Of a stretch of 64,000 bases of DNA, positions 17,215-27,262 are shown piece by piece. Where the stretch lies: contig NZ_VDFP01000001.1 of assembly GCF_009600985.1 (NCBI RefSeq), positions 124,001 to 188,000 of the forward strand. The letters are read 5' to 3'. Under the pieces are notes generated by a model. The model saw only the letters and a list, made by a program, of their open reading frames with translations, was not told the DNA's origin and ran no database searches. Numbering within the stretch: the first letter of the stretch is position 1; each line of letters begins with the position of its first letter. This stretch comes from Companilactobacillus halodurans (GTDB lineage: Bacteria; Bacillota; Bacilli; Lactobacillales; Lactobacillaceae). A program made the position numbers and the translations under genes.

Positions 17215-18405
17215 TTAGTCTAAGATTTCTGTAACAACTCCGGCACCAACAGTACGGCCACCTTCACGAACAGTAAATCTTGTACCATTTTCAATAGCAA
17301 CTGGAGCAATCAAGTCAACTTCGAAAGTAACTTGGTCACCAGGCATAACCATTTCTACACCATCTGGTAGTTCAATAACACCAGTAACATCAGTTGTGTG
17401 GAAGTAGAATTGTGGACGGTAGTTTGAGAAGAATGGAGTATGACGTCCACCTTCTTCTTTACTCATGATATAAACTTCACCCTTGAACTTGTTGTGAGTC
17501 TTGATTGAACCTGGCTTAGCAAGAACTTGTCCACGTTCGATTTGATCACGGTTAATACCACGTAGTAAAATACCAACGTTATCTCCGGCTTCACCAAGAT
17601 CCAATGTCTTACGGAACATTTCTAGACCAGTAACAGTTGACTTAAGAATTTCTGGCTTCAAACCAACAATTTCAACTTCGTCACCAATCTTAACTTCACC
17701 ACGATCGATACGACCTGATGCAACAGTACCACGACCAGTGATAGTGAAGACATCTTCAACAGGTAGTAAGAATGGCTTTGTGTTATCACGTTCTGGTGTT
17801 GGGATGTATTCATCAACAACATCAAGAAGTTCTTCAACATGTTTAACTTCTTCAGGGTCTCCTTCAAGAGCCTTCAAAGCTGAACCACGGACAACAGGAA
17901 TGTCATCCCCTGGGAAATCGTATTCTGATAATAGTTCACGAACTTCCATCTCAACTAGGTCAACTAGTTCTGGGTCATCAACAAGGTCAGTCTTGTTCAA
18001 GAAGACAACGATGTATTCAACACCAACTTGTCTAGCAAGCAAGATGTGTTCACGAGTTTGTGGCATAGGACCATCAGTAGCAGCAACAACAAGGATGGCA
18101 CCATCCATTTGTGCAGCACCAGTGATCATATTCTTAACGTAATCAGCGTGTCCTGGAGCATCGATATGTGCATAGTGACGCTTTTCAGTTTCGTATTCAA
18201 CGTGAGCAGTGTTGATAGTAATCCCACGTTCCTTTTCTTCTGGGGCCTTATCGATATCAGCATAATCTTCAGCCTTAGCTAAACCTTTTTCACTCAAAAT
18301 CTTAGTGATTGCTGCTGTCAAAGTAGTCTTACCGTGGTCAACGTGACCAATTGTCCCAATATTTACATGGGGCTTAGTTCTCTCATAATGTTCTTTTTCT
18401 GCCAT
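17215..18405 (-). CDS. tuf: translation elongation factor Tu
   Basis: The GTPase that delivers aminoacyl-tRNA to the ribosome. The 396-residue protein has the P-loop GHVDHGKTT (about residues 19-27), the switch region [16 protein letters not shown] (G3) and NKTD (G4), followed by two beta-barrel domains. Codon use is strongly biased, as expected for a very highly expressed gene. AGGAGG lies nine bases upstream of the start. It forms a single-gene unit with its own promoter and terminator; fus and the str operon are not adjacent here. Confidence 0.99.
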   Translation of the reverse strand: MAEKEHYERTKPHVNIGTIGHVDHGKTTLTAAITKILSEKGLAKAEDYADIDKAPEEKERGITINTAHVEYETEKRHYAHIDAPGHADYVKNMITGAAQMDGAILVVAATDGPMPQTREHILLARQVGVEYIVVFLNKTDLVDDPELVDLVEMEVRELLSEYDFPGDDIPVVRGSALKALEGDPEEVKHVEELLDVVDEYIPTPERDNTKPFLLPVEDVFTITGRGTVASGRIDRGEVKIGDEVEIVGLKPEILKSTVTGLEMFRKTLDLGEAGDNVGILLRGINRDQIERGQVLAKPGSIKTHNKFKGEVYIMSKEEGGRHTPFFSNYRPQFYFHTTDVTGVIELPDGVEMVMPGDQVTFEVDLIAPVAIENGTRFTVREGGRTVGAGVVTEILD

Positions 18406-18483
18406 TACAAAGAATCCTCCTAAAATTTCATTTCATAAGATTGATCCAAAGAAAATGTTCTTTAGACGACTCTTTACTGAAAA

Positions 18484-18511
18484 ATTATACTACTTTCAGA
18501 GGTGAAAGCAA
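18484..18511 (-). promoter_or_regulatory. tuf promoter
   Basis: On the minus strand TTGCTT (complement of 18506-18511), a 16-base spacer and TATAAT (complement of 18484-18489) lie about 80 bp before the tuf start. The spacer contains an imperfect CTTTCA/TGAAAG palindrome. Confidence 0.65.
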
Positions 18512-18610
18512 AGTAATTCAACGCAAATCACCGACTAAAAATATACTCTTTGGATTATACGGGGCGTAAACGAAATTGTAAATACTAAGAGCAAAAAAAG
18601 TTTAATTTTT

Positions 18611-19558
18611 TCACTCTTGAAAGGTATTTATCAGTTCATCGAACCTTTTTAACCAAGTTTTTACGTTGTCTAACCCTTGATTATCACTTATCTGTGAATC
18701 ATCAACTAAACCATACCTTAAAAGCATTGCTTTTGTCCAGAGGGTTGGCTTCGTTATTATTTCATCACCGAATGGGTATACGAAAGCCGAATACAATGAA
18801 AGCTCACCTTTGAAATTTTCCATTTGTGCATCATTTTCATCGGTCAATAATTTTTCTAATTCGTCACACATTTTCAAATAGACATCAGTTGACATAATAG
18901 GCATTAACTTGCTTGGATTGCAAGTTTTATTTTTTCCATAAAAAGAAATATCAACATTTTCATCAAGACCTAATTTTAATAAATTCTCCAATGCTTCACT
19001 CTTTAAAAGTGGATGCAGCAAGGGATTCTCCAATAAAATCTTGGCACTCTCAATATAATCTTTTCGATTAAATTGGCGCAATTTTCTTAATAATTGAATT
19101 TGTTGAGAAGTTGACTCTGTAACGATCGACAACAATCGTTGCGTTACCTTTTCTTTTTCAGGCTTAAATGATCTCTCATGTCTATCTTCTGCCACTCTGA
19201 TTCTTTTAGTAACGTCTGCCAAAAACTCTGGCTTAATATTTGACAAGGTATTTGAATCATAAAAATTCAACATTTGATTGGCTAACAAAAAATCATTGTT
19301 TTCTAAGACAATGTCTAAAGCCAATTCAGCAGTATCCGGTTCGCTAAGGTAATAATTAAAATAATCTAATATCACTGCTTCAGCATCGCCCGGTCTTTTT
19401 TGATTCAACAAAGAAGCAGCAAGCCCTTTATTGATAGAAAATGACTGCTGCATTGAATATGCCTGAGTATATAAATCAGCTGACTCAATCCAATTGCCTT
19501 TATCAAAAGCTTCATCGGCTTGGTCAATGATTTTTTTTAGATTATTTGAATCGTCCAT
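18611..19558 (-). CDS. TPR-like repeat protein
   Basis: A 315-residue, acidic, all-helical protein with tetratricopeptide-like repeats at the N-terminus (the first at about residues 7-40, ADEAFDKGNWIESADLYTQA). It lacks a signal peptide or membrane helix and probably acts as a cytoplasmic protein-interaction scaffold. I use the ATG at 19558, six bases after GAGG; an upstream TTG is part of that ribosome-binding site. It is 37 bp downstream of the RNase J2 gene and probably co-transcribed. Partner unknown. Confidence 0.82.
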   Translation of the reverse strand: MDDSNNLKKIIDQADEAFDKGNWIESADLYTQAYSMQQSFSINKGLAASLLNQKRPGDAEAVILDYFNYYLSEPDTAELALDIVLENNDFLLANQMLNFYDSNTLSNIKPEFLADVTKRIRVAEDRHERSFKPEKEKVTQRLLSIVTESTSQQIQLLRKLRQFNRKDYIESAKILLENPLLHPLLKSEALENLLKLGLDENVDISFYGKNKTCNPSKLMPIMSTDVYLKMCDELEKLLTDENDAQMENFKGELSLYSAFVYPFGDEIITKPTLWTKAMLLRYGLVDDSQISDNQGLDNVKTWLKRFDELINTFQE

Positions 19559-19595
19559 AAAATACCTCAACAATATCTGAATAGATTAAATCATT

Positions 19596-21299
19596 CTACT
19601 TCTTTGCTTTTCTGTGTCTGTTTTGATTAACTTCCATGATTACTGGCAAAATAACTGGGTGTCTATTAGTTTGTTCATACAAGAAATGATTTAACTTATC
19701 ACGTACTCCTTGTTTGAGATCCGACCAATCGAAATCTTTACTATTTTGCATGTAATCGACGATGGTCTTAACAATGATATCTGAACTTTCATTTAATAAG
19801 TCACGACTAGCACGCATATAAACAAAGCCACGAGCCGTTATTTTAGGCTTAGCAACGACTTTCTTCTTTTTACGGTCAATTGTAGCTACTGCAATGAAAA
19901 CTCCGTCTTCGGCCAATAATTCCCGATCACGCAAAACAATGCTACCGATATCGCCAATACCAATACCATCAATCATAGTATCGCCAGCATCAACGCCCTT
20001 ACCTTGATAGAATTGACCATTTTCATAGTTCAAGACATCACCCTTTTTAGTAAGGAAGATATTTTGATAAGGAACTCCTGTTTCATGAGCTATTTTAGCG
20101 TGTGCATCTAACAAACGGTACTCGCCTTGAACTGGAATCACATTTTCTGGATTCAATAAATTAATCATCAATTGCAAATCAGATTTGTTAGCATTGCCAG
20201 ATGAATGCTTATCATCACTTAGAGCCTTAACTTCTGCACCGGCACGATAAATTGCATCCCTAGCTTTGGCAACAGTAGTTTCCATAGCGTGTGAAGGAGT
20301 CGTGGCAATAAAGACCAAATCGCCTTCCTTGATTTGGAACTTCGTCTTAGAGGCTGGATTAGCCATTTTACGAAGCACTTGAACGGGTTCGCCCATTTTA
20401 CCAGTCTCGATGATAACTAGCTTGCTTTCATCAATTCCTTTTAATTCACGAGGCTTAACTAATAGCTCTTTATTAGAAACCTTCAAATAGCCAAGTTTCA
20501 TAGCTGTTTTCAAAATCTTTTCAGCATCTGTTCCTGATAAGAAAACTCGACGACCTGTCTTATTAGCTGCATCCAGTACTTGTTGCATTCTTTGAATATT
20601 AGAAGCAACTTGTGCCACAATTATACGTCCATCGTGATAACTGAATGTATCCAAAATATATTCATAAATATCTTTTTCACTAGAATTTTCATATGGAGAT
20701 TCGGCATTTGCTGAATCACTTAATAAGGCTAAAACTCTTTCACTACCAATTTTGGCAATGCGGCCATAATCTGTCTTATAAGTTGGTGTTGCGGCTTGGT
20801 CAAATTTAAAGTCTCCAGTATAAACAATTTGTCCTTCGCTTGTCTTAATTACTGTACCTAAAGATCCAGGAATTGAATGCGTTGTTTTGAAGAATGAGAC
20901 TGATGCTTCTTCAAAATCGATTGCTGTATTTTCGTCAATAATATGGAAATCTGAGAACTTCTTACTACGACGATCACTGGCACATACGATTTTAGCCAAT
21001 TCAATCGTCATTTCAGAACCAAACACTGGAATATCATAGTCCCCAATTAAATAAGGCAATGCTCCAATGGCATCAGCATGTCCATGTGATAGGAAGATTC
21101 CTACTACCTTGTCGATGTTTTGCTTGATGTATGTCATATCAGGAACAACTACATCAATCCCATAAAGATCGTTATCAGGATACTGTAAACCAATATCCAA
21201 GATATAAATCTCATCATTTACTTCTATTGCGTACATATTCTTTCCATTTTCACGTACGCCACTTAACAAAATTATTTTAATTTTTTTGCTCATTTTCAT
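19596..21299 (-). CDS. rnjB: ribonuclease J2
   Basis: A metallo-beta-lactamase/beta-CASP protein that forms a complex with RNase J1 in mRNA turnover and rRNA maturation. The 567-residue protein has the metal motif as SHGHADAIG (residues 71-79), so the last His of HxHxDH is replaced by Ala77. This matches J2-type paralogues with weak or no catalytic activity. Length and the C-terminal domain match the family. A second in-frame ATG lies six bases downstream of the chosen start. The TPR gene follows. Confidence 0.9.
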   Translation of the reverse strand: MKMSKKIKIILLSGVRENGKNMYAIEVNDEIYILDIGLQYPDNDLYGIDVVVPDMTYIKQNIDKVVGIFLSHGHADAIGALPYLIGDYDIPVFGSEMTIELAKIVCASDRRSKKFSDFHIIDENTAIDFEEASVSFFKTTHSIPGSLGTVIKTSEGQIVYTGDFKFDQAATPTYKTDYGRIAKIGSERVLALLSDSANAESPYENSSEKDIYEYILDTFSYHDGRIIVAQVASNIQRMQQVLDAANKTGRRVFLSGTDAEKILKTAMKLGYLKVSNKELLVKPRELKGIDESKLVIIETGKMGEPVQVLRKMANPASKTKFQIKEGDLVFIATTPSHAMETTVAKARDAIYRAGAEVKALSDDKHSSGNANKSDLQLMINLLNPENVIPVQGEYRLLDAHAKIAHETGVPYQNIFLTKKGDVLNYENGQFYQGKGVDAGDTMIDGIGIGDIGSIVLRDRELLAEDGVFIAVATIDRKKKKVVAKPKITARGFVYMRASRDLLNESSDIIVKTIVDYMQNSKDFDWSDLKQGVRDKLNHFLYEQTNRHPVILPVIMEVNQNRHRKAKK

Positions 21300-21424
21300 C
21301 TCTCATTTCATTAAAATAGCATAGATCATAATATTCTATTGTGATTTTTAAGTCTTTTAAGACTATTTAAGCTATACCTGTTTGCTATTTTACCATATCA
21401 AACAACATTTAGAAAAAATAAGCG

Positions 21425-21456
21425 AAAAAAAGAGATTCCATTTCTGGAATCTCTAA
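21425..21456 (-). terminator. rpsO terminator
   Basis: On the minus strand AGAGATTCC pairs perfectly with GGAATCTCT around a six-base loop and is followed by seven U. Confidence 0.9.
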
Positions 21457-21464
21457 AATAATTA

Positions 21465-21734
21465 TTAACGACGTAGACCTAATGACTTAATCAATTCACG
21501 GTAACGTTGAACATCCTTATTACGTAGGTAACCTAACAAGTTACGACGGTGACCGATTTTCTTAAGCAAACCAACATATGAGTGGTGGTCTTTCTTGTTA
21601 ACCTTCAAGTGGTCGTTTAATGAGTTAATATCATAAGTTAAAACTGCAATTTGTACTTCTGGAGAACCTGTATCTCCATCTTTACGAGCATATTTTTTGA
21701 TAACTTCGTTTTTCTTTTCTTTTGAAATAGCCAT
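21465..21734 (-). CDS. rpsO: 30S ribosomal protein S15
   Basis: Binds 16S rRNA in the central domain of the small subunit. The 89-residue protein matches S15 throughout, including the motifs [17 protein letters not shown] and RRNLLGYL. It is a single-gene unit with a terminator directly after it. The 5' leader of about 100 bases contains paired segments and may carry autoregulatory structure, as S15 leaders do in other bacteria, but I could not confirm this. Confidence 0.98.
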   Translation of the reverse strand: MAISKEKKNEVIKKYARKDGDTGSPEVQIAVLTYDINSLNDHLKVNKKDHHSYVGLLKKIGHRRNLLGYLRNKDVQRYRELIKSLGLRR

Positions 21735-21874
21735 TTCAATTCACCTTTTCCTTATATATTTAGCCAAACTATGCTTGCGTTGGTGATTCGTCAAACAGAG
21801 CATGGTTAACACAGGTATATAATTTACTACAAATCAAAGAATATTGCAATACCATAAAAAAAACAGACAATTTA

Positions 21875-21903
21875 TTGCATTGACAATCTGAATTATGTAT
21901 AAT
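21875..21903 (+). promoter_or_regulatory. rpsT promoter
   Basis: TTGCAT (21875-21880), a 17-base spacer and TATAAT (21898-21903) lie 47 bp before the rpsT start. Confidence 0.7.
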
Positions 21904-21950
21904 TCTATGTATTGAGTTTTAAGCTTAATAGGTTATCGGAGGTGAAATTA

Positions 21951-22199
21951 ATGCCACAAATTAAATCAGCTATGAAACGTGTGAAGACTGCAGAAGCTGC
22001 AACTCTTCGTAACACTTCACAAAAGAGTTCAATGCGTTCAGCAATTAAGAACTTTGAAGTATCAGCAGAAAAAAATGCTGACAACAAAGATGAAATGTTC
22101 AGAACAGCAATTCGTGCTATTGATATGGCTAAGTCAAAAGGTCTAATCAAGGCTAACAAGGCTGCTCGTGATAAGTCAAGACTTGCTAAAATGAATTAA
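21951..22199 (+). CDS. rpsT: 30S ribosomal protein S20
   Basis: A primary 16S rRNA-binding protein of the small subunit. The 82-residue, very basic protein begins MPQIKSAMKRVKT, typical of S20. The ATG at 21951 follows GGAGGTGA with good spacing, so the longer in-frame extension from 21912 is rejected. It is divergent from rpsO and convergent with holA, with its own promoter and terminator. Confidence 0.97.
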   Translation: MPQIKSAMKRVKTAEAATLRNTSQKSSMRSAIKNFEVSAEKNADNKDEMFRTAIRAIDMAKSKGLIKANKAARDKSRLAKMN

Positions 22200-22203
22200 T
22201 GAT

Positions 22204-22228
22204 AAGCAACCATGAGGTTGCTTTTTTT
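22204..22228 (+). terminator. rpsT terminator
   Basis: AAGCAACC, then ATGA, then GGTTGCTT, followed by a T run. Confidence 0.9.
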
Positions 22229-22245
22229 GTACCTTAAAATATTTT

Positions 22246-22302
22246 AAAAAGCGAAGTAAACGACCTATTCCTTATGAAATCAGGTGATTTACTTCGCTTT
22301 TT
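22246..22302. terminator. holA terminator, long inverted repeat
   Basis: Perfect 15-bp arms (AAAAAGCGAAGTAAA and its complement) flank a 27-base loop. T runs are present in both directions, so it can act for the leftward holA operon and as a backup for rpsT. Confidence 0.8.
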
Positions 22303-22304
22303 CT

Positions 22305-23318
22305 TTAGGCAAATTTAGCTAAGAAAAGATCAAATAACAATTCTTTGTCGCCCTGCCCAGACTTTACTTGAAAATCTAGGTTAACAATATCTGTATACAT
22401 CAATTGTAAATTATTCATTTTTAATGATTTCGTTTGACGATGGGCTAATTTGACCCGGTATGGATGCAAGTGAAGGTTCTTTGAAATAGTGCTTTCTGAT
22501 AAACCCTTTTCCGTAAGAATTTTTACTTGAATCAATAAACGTAATTGTGAAATCAAAATGGCTGTTAAAAGAATTGGATCAATTTTTTGTAAAAGAAATT
22601 GATGATAGAGTTCTTCAGCTTGGTAGATATTTTTCTTCAAAATTTCGTTCATCAAGTCAAAGACATTGTCCTCTAATGATTGAGGAACTAATTCTGATAC
22701 AGCTGCACTATCAATCTTTTTTGTTTTTAAAGAATATAACTTCAATTTACTCAATTGATTAGTTATCAAAGAGTAATTGCTCTTAGTTTTATTGATCAAC
22801 AAATCTAGAGCATTAGGATCAATTTGATATCCAGCTTGTTTCAAATCATTTTGAACCGTTCGACTTAAAACTGGACCTTCCATTTGGCCCGCATTAACGG
22901 TCGTTGCCAATTTTTTCAATTGTTTAACAACTTTTTTACGGGCATCTAATTTATCATAAGAAGTAAAAATCACTAATATGGTCGATGGCGTGGGATTTTG
23001 AATATACTTGATCAGCAAGTCAACATTTTGTTCAATTGCATTTTTAGTTCGTTCAGCAGTCAAAAAATAAGGATGTTCCGCAAAGACTAATCGTTTTTCG
23101 CCGAAAAAAGGTGCAGAAATAGCCTCATTTATCATATCGGCAATAGAGACTTCCTCTAAATCAAAATTGGCAAAATTCATTTCCCGTTCTTCTGGACTCA
23201 TAATGCTCTTAAAACCTGCTTTAATTTCCTTGATAAAGACTTCTTCTTTACCAGTTACTAAGTAAACATTTTCCAGTTTACCTTGCTGCAGGTTATTTTT
23301 TAAATCTGTTATTCTCAA
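22305..23318 (-). CDS. holA: DNA polymerase III subunit delta
   Basis: The clamp-loader wrench subunit that opens the beta clamp. The 337-residue protein starts with a degenerate AAA+ fold (VYLVTGKEEVFIKE, about residues 19-32, without a functional Walker A) and ends in the helical collar domain. It overlaps comEC by 26 bp and sits at the end of the comEA-comEC-holA order conserved in Bacillus and lactobacilli. Length is normal. Confidence 0.94.
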   Translation of the reverse strand: MRITDLKNNLQQGKLENVYLVTGKEEVFIKEIKAGFKSIMSPEEREMNFANFDLEEVSIADMINEAISAPFFGEKRLVFAEHPYFLTAERTKNAIEQNVDLLIKYIQNPTPSTILVIFTSYDKLDARKKVVKQLKKLATTVNAGQMEGPVLSRTVQNDLKQAGYQIDPNALDLLINKTKSNYSLITNQLSKLKLYSLKTKKIDSAAVSELVPQSLEDNVFDLMNEILKKNIYQAEELYHQFLLQKIDPILLTAILISQLRLLIQVKILTEKGLSESTISKNLHLHPYRVKLAHRQTKSLKMNNLQLMYTDIVNLDFQVKSGQGDKELLFDLFLAKFA

Positions 23319-25542
23319 CTACGTCACCCTTTAAAAAAGTTGTTATCTTCTCTTTATTAGTAAAGAAAGAATAATACCAAGATATCATACCATATTCGGC
23401 CGTATTAAAATAATCCACCTGATGCTGCATCAAACGTTTTAAAGTTTCTTTATTAGGATGTCCATAACGATTGTTAATACCTGAAGAAATAAAACCAATC
23501 TTAGGATGAGTCGATTTCAACAAAGTATCGCCTGTTGAGGTCCGTGATCCGTGATGACCAACTTTTAGATAATCAACTTTAAACTTATGATTTGATAAAA
23601 TATCTTTTTCACCGACAATATCTAAATCGCCAGTAAACAACCAATTGCGGTTATTCATCTTGGCAAGTAACGTCAACGAATCGCCGTTTTCACCGATACT
23701 AGGTTTCTTGGGCCAAAGAACTTGCCAATCAATCGTATCTTTCAAGACATCTCCTTGTTTTAAATTATGAAATTTTACATTGGGGAATTTCTTAATAGCG
23801 CTCCTAATATGGATATTATTCTCTAGCCCCACTCCAAAATTGACTTGCTTAACTTTAAATTTGTCCAGCAACGTATCTAAATTGCCGATGTGGTCGACAT
23901 CCTTATGGGTTAAAAATAATTGATCGATATTACTGATGCCACGAGATTTTAAGAACGGAATGGTACTTTTTTCAACTTGATTGCTATTAGTGCTCTTTGC
24001 CCATTGCGGTTTAGGAAAAGCAAGTTTTCCACCGACGTCAATTAAAAAGGTCTTCCTAATCAAAGGCGTAGTTATTACAATCGAATCACCCTGACCAACA
24101 TCAACTAAATTAACTGAACCAAATAAAGGAAACTTATTTAAAAATATACTGATACAAAAAAACAACAGATAAAGACTCAAGTACTTATTTAAAAAGGTTT
24201 TGGTTTCAATGTAGAATAATGCCAAAATCATTAGAACAATTAATAACCAAACTGAGATTTTCCCTGTAATGAATAAAAAAGTCTGATCAATCGATAATTG
24301 ATTCAATAAACGATAAAAATCGTCGAAATACTTATCGACAGTCTTCCAAATACTCCAATGAACGCTTAAAGAGGAGAGCAGCGTAATCGGTAGAATAAGA
24401 TACGTAAAAATAGGCACGAAAATAACATTCATTAATATCGTTAACCAATTAAATTGATAAGTATAAAAACAAATCAATGGCAAACTTACCAAATTCATTT
24501 TAAAAAATTGTACTAAGAAATTACTTTTCTGATAAAGATAAAAAATAGCAAAAGAGAGTAAAAAACTCAACTGACCGCCCATTTCTAAAATAGCGAACGG
24601 ATAAACAAAAGTACAAATCAATAACGCAACGGCAAACATATCCAGTCTGCTCAAAGACAAATGCATTTTTTGACAGACTATCCCAACAGTCACAAAGACG
24701 ATTGCACGCCAAATCCCGCTTTTAGACCCTACTAAAATCCCATAGCAAGGTAAAACTATTAACATAGCTGAGTCGACCCACTCAACTGGTATCCTTAATA
24801 AAGACGTTAACTTTCTTATAATTATTAGCAATATCAAAACATGCAGACCTGAAAGACTAAATAAGTGAATAACCCCTAAAATACTCAACATACTTAAAAA
24901 ATCTCTTTCAGATGATTCGGTATATCCCACCAATAAGCTTTGAGCGTGAATCTTTAAGTGTTTTGGCAACTGACTTAAATATTTGATTATATGTATTCGT
25001 AAAACATTTATCCTATCTTCGATTGTTTTTGATTGATAGCTACTTTTTTGAGAAAACTCCTCAATTTTAATAGTTTTAAAAATACCTTTATGTTGCAAAT
25101 ATTTTTGATAATCGAATTCGCCAATATTCCTGGGAGGGGTTATTTCTTGAATTTGACCATTTTTTATTTCTACTTTCACAGGATAATCAAGTTGCTTCCA
25201 AAAATTTTGGTCCGTTTGACTCTTTATCCGATAATTAAAACGAAAATTATTTTTCTCACCCTGTAATTCGCCACTAAGACTATCGCCATTAACCGTCAAA
25301 GTATCTGGAAAAATGACTCCTGATTCAATACCCTCAGTTATGACGTGTTGTTGTTGAATAAAAAAACAACGACCTAAAAAGATTATTCCTACTATAAATA
25401 CTAAAAGATTCAATTTTTTATTTTTAAGAATTAAAATTCGCCAAATCATTAAAGCGAGTAAAACCAAAAAAATATAGCCTTGAAAATAAACTGTCGTTAT
25501 TAAAATTGCCACAATCCCTGGAAAAATCCAAAAATCTTTCAT
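23293..25542 (-). CDS. comEC: DNA internalization-related competence protein ComEC/Rec2
   Basis: Forms the membrane channel for single-stranded DNA during transformation. The 749-residue protein has an N-terminal membrane segment and extracellular domain, a central Competence domain with many helices (LFSLSGLHVLILL near residue 230), and a C-terminal metallo-beta-lactamase domain with THKDVDHIGN. The domain set looks complete, with no frameshift. It follows comEA by four bases and overlaps holA. Whether the host is naturally transformable cannot be told from this alone. Confidence 0.95.
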   Translation of the reverse strand: MKDFWIFPGIVAILITTVYFQGYIFLVLLALMIWRILILKNKKLNLLVFIVGIIFLGRCFFIQQQHVITEGIESGVIFPDTLTVNGDSLSGELQGEKNNFRFNYRIKSQTDQNFWKQLDYPVKVEIKNGQIQEITPPRNIGEFDYQKYLQHKGIFKTIKIEEFSQKSSYQSKTIEDRINVLRIHIIKYLSQLPKHLKIHAQSLLVGYTESSERDFLSMLSILGVIHLFSLSGLHVLILLIIIRKLTSLLRIPVEWVDSAMLIVLPCYGILVGSKSGIWRAIVFVTVGIVCQKMHLSLSRLDMFAVALLICTFVYPFAILEMGGQLSFLLSFAIFYLYQKSNFLVQFFKMNLVSLPLICFYTYQFNWLTILMNVIFVPIFTYLILPITLLSSLSVHWSIWKTVDKYFDDFYRLLNQLSIDQTFLFITGKISVWLLIVLMILALFYIETKTFLNKYLSLYLLFFCISIFLNKFPLFGSVNLVDVGQGDSIVITTPLIRKTFLIDVGGKLAFPKPQWAKSTNSNQVEKSTIPFLKSRGISNIDQLFLTHKDVDHIGNLDTLLDKFKVKQVNFGVGLENNIHIRSAIKKFPNVKFHNLKQGDVLKDTIDWQVLWPKKPSIGENGDSLTLLAKMNNRNWLFTGDLDIVGEKDILSNHKFKVDYLKVGHHGSRTSTGDTLLKSTHPKIGFISSGINNRYGHPNKETLKRLMQHQVDYFNTAEYGMISWYYSFFTNKEKITTFLKGDVVENNRFKK

Positions 25543-25546
25543 TTAC

Positions 25547-26161
25547 TCAAACCGTCAATTGATCTTTCAAAGATTCCAAACTTTTCTCACCAATTCCCGA
25601 AACCTTAGTTAAATCATGCAAATCTTTAAAATTACCATTCTTTTCTCGAAAAGCGATGATTTTTTCGGCTTTCTTTGGTCCAATCCCAGAGACATCTTTA
25701 AAGTCGTCAGCTTTGGCTGAATTTATATTGACCTTCTTTTGTCCTCCACCACTGCCCTTATTTGCTGAATTTTGGGGTGATACCTGTGTCTCTCCAGTAT
25801 AAGGAACGTAAATTTGCATCTGGTCAGTGACTTTTTGAGCACGATTTATTTGCTTAACATCAGCATTTGCCATCACGCCACCAGCCATTTGCAAAATATC
25901 TTGAACGATAGTTCCTTTTTTAACTCGATAAACTCCTGAATTTTTAACTGCGCCTTGAATATCAACCACAAAAATATCGTTATTGATTTTTTGCTTTTTT
26001 TCAGGAGCTTCTTTATCTTTAGTAACAACTTCAGTTTTGATTTCATTTTGAACTGGCTTAGTCTTATGAGTCCAAAAATATAATGAACCGAATATACTCA
26101 TTACTAAAATCATTGCTATCACGATAATATTTTGTTTGATATGACTGAATACTTCTTCCAT
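25547..26161 (-). CDS. comEA: competence protein ComEA
   Basis: A membrane-anchored DNA receptor for transformation. I use the ATG at 26161, five bases after GAGGTGG, not the GTG nine bases upstream. The 204-residue protein has one N-terminal membrane helix (about residues 11-28), an SLBB-type domain (about 65-125), a Gly/Ser/Asn-rich linker, and a C-terminal tandem helix-hairpin-helix DNA-binding region with VSGIGPKKAEKI and VSGIGEKSLE. It is the first gene of comEA-comEC-holA. Confidence 0.95.
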   Translation of the reverse strand: MEEVFSHIKQNIIVIAMILVMSIFGSLYFWTHKTKPVQNEIKTEVVTKDKEAPEKKQKINNDIFVVDIQGAVKNSGVYRVKKGTIVQDILQMAGGVMANADVKQINRAQKVTDQMQIYVPYTGETQVSPQNSANKGSGGGQKKVNINSAKADDFKDVSGIGPKKAEKIIAFREKNGNFKDLHDLTKVSGIGEKSLESLKDQLTV

Positions 26162-26189
26162 TTTTACCACCTCATATCCAAAATACGTA

Positions 26190-26222
26190 AAAAAAAAACA
26201 CAGCCCTATTTAGACTGTGTCT
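26190..26222 (-). terminator. terminator overlapping the end of the Lon-PDZ protease gene
   Basis: On the minus strand ACACAG pairs with CTGTGT and is followed by a run of U. The 5' arm lies in the last codons of the protease gene. Confidence 0.72.
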
Positions 26223-27258
26223 TTTCAAGATAATTAATGGCATCATTCAAGTTTTTAACTGGAACAATTTTCATCTTTGTATGAATTTTTTTAGCTGCTC
26301 GTAAAGCTAAATGATAATTATTTACGTATCCAGGTTCATATTTTTTAATCTCTTTAGTAACTGGATCATTTGGTGCAAAGAAAATTGTAGCTCCCTCTTC
26401 TGAAGCGGCATAAACTTTCTTCTCAACCCCACCAATTGGTCCAACTGTTCCATCTGGAGAAATCGTACCTGTACCAGCAATCGTTCTACCGGCTTTCAAA
26501 TTCTTATTGGTAATCTGAGAATAAACTTGCAAAGTAAACATCAATCCCGCTGATGGTCCACCGATATTACCAGCGTTTATCTTAGTAGGAGGATTTCCCT
26601 TTGCTTCAGTGTTGTCAGTCAAAGTAATTCCTAAGCCCAAGCGCTTAGTATCAGCTAATTTGACCAAACCACCACTTGCAGTCATCTTCTTGCCATCACG
26701 TGTGAATTGGATTTTCACTTTAGCGTTTTTCTTTTGTTTCTTAACATATTTGATAAACTGATCGGCATTATTGAAATGATAACCATTGATCGATGTAATC
26801 GTATCTCCAACTTGTAATTTCTTGTTAAATTGGGAATTAGCCATTACATCCATTACATAAACGCCTAAGTATTTCTTAGTGAATGGTTTATCAGCTTTTG
26901 AATATGCTGCTTGAATGGCACTATTAGTTGCCGATTTCATATAGTAACTTTGGACTTTGAAATAGTCTTCGCTACTTTCATCGCCCATCAAGTCTTGTTG
27001 CGAATAAATCGTTTCAAAATTATTACCTAAAGATTTTAGAAGCGTATATGGCGTTCCACTCACAATTCCAACGGTCGTCAAAAGCAAATTACCCTTTTTC
27101 TTATCATGCTTTCCATCAACCTTAACAAACTGAGAAGTATCTTCAGCAGTACCAGGAACTTCCAAATAATAACCAGTTGGCAAAGTAAAAAATGCCATTA
27201 CGACAATAATAATAAAAAGGGCGCCAAAGACCTTATTTCTAGTTTTGTTGAATTTCAA
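26206..27258 (-). CDS. Lon-type PDZ membrane protease (YlbL/SepM family)
   Basis: A membrane-anchored serine protease of 350 residues. It has one N-terminal helix (about residues 9-27), a PDZ domain (about 125-200) and a C-terminal Lon-type proteolytic domain with the Ser-Lys dyad: GGPSAGLM (Ser236) and GGVEKKVYAA (Lys281). The active site should face outward. In streptococci SepM matures competence pheromone, but the substrate here is unknown. It follows coaD by four bases in the conserved ylbG-rsmD-coaD-ylbL order. Confidence 0.9.
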   Translation of the reverse strand: MKFNKTRNKVFGALFIIIVVMAFFTLPTGYYLEVPGTAEDTSQFVKVDGKHDKKKGNLLLTTVGIVSGTPYTLLKSLGNNFETIYSQQDLMGDESSEDYFKVQSYYMKSATNSAIQAAYSKADKPFTKKYLGVYVMDVMANSQFNKKLQVGDTITSINGYHFNNADQFIKYVKKQKKNAKVKIQFTRDGKKMTASGGLVKLADTKRLGLGITLTDNTEAKGNPPTKINAGNIGGPSAGLMFTLQVYSQITNKNLKAGRTIAGTGTISPDGTVGPIGGVEKKVYAASEEGATIFFAPNDPVTKEIKKYEPGYVNNYHLALRAAKKIHTKMKIVPVKNLNDAINYLEKTQSK

Positions 27259-27262
27259 AATA

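Noticed and set aside
17738..18142. Plus-strand 134-codon frame opposite tuf
   Set aside because: Ser/Thr-rich antisense shadow caused by biased tuf codons; no start signals.
23293..26161. comEA/comEC as part of a transferred competence island
   Set aside because: The order comEA-comEC-holA-rpsT is ordinary core-genome arrangement in Firmicutes.
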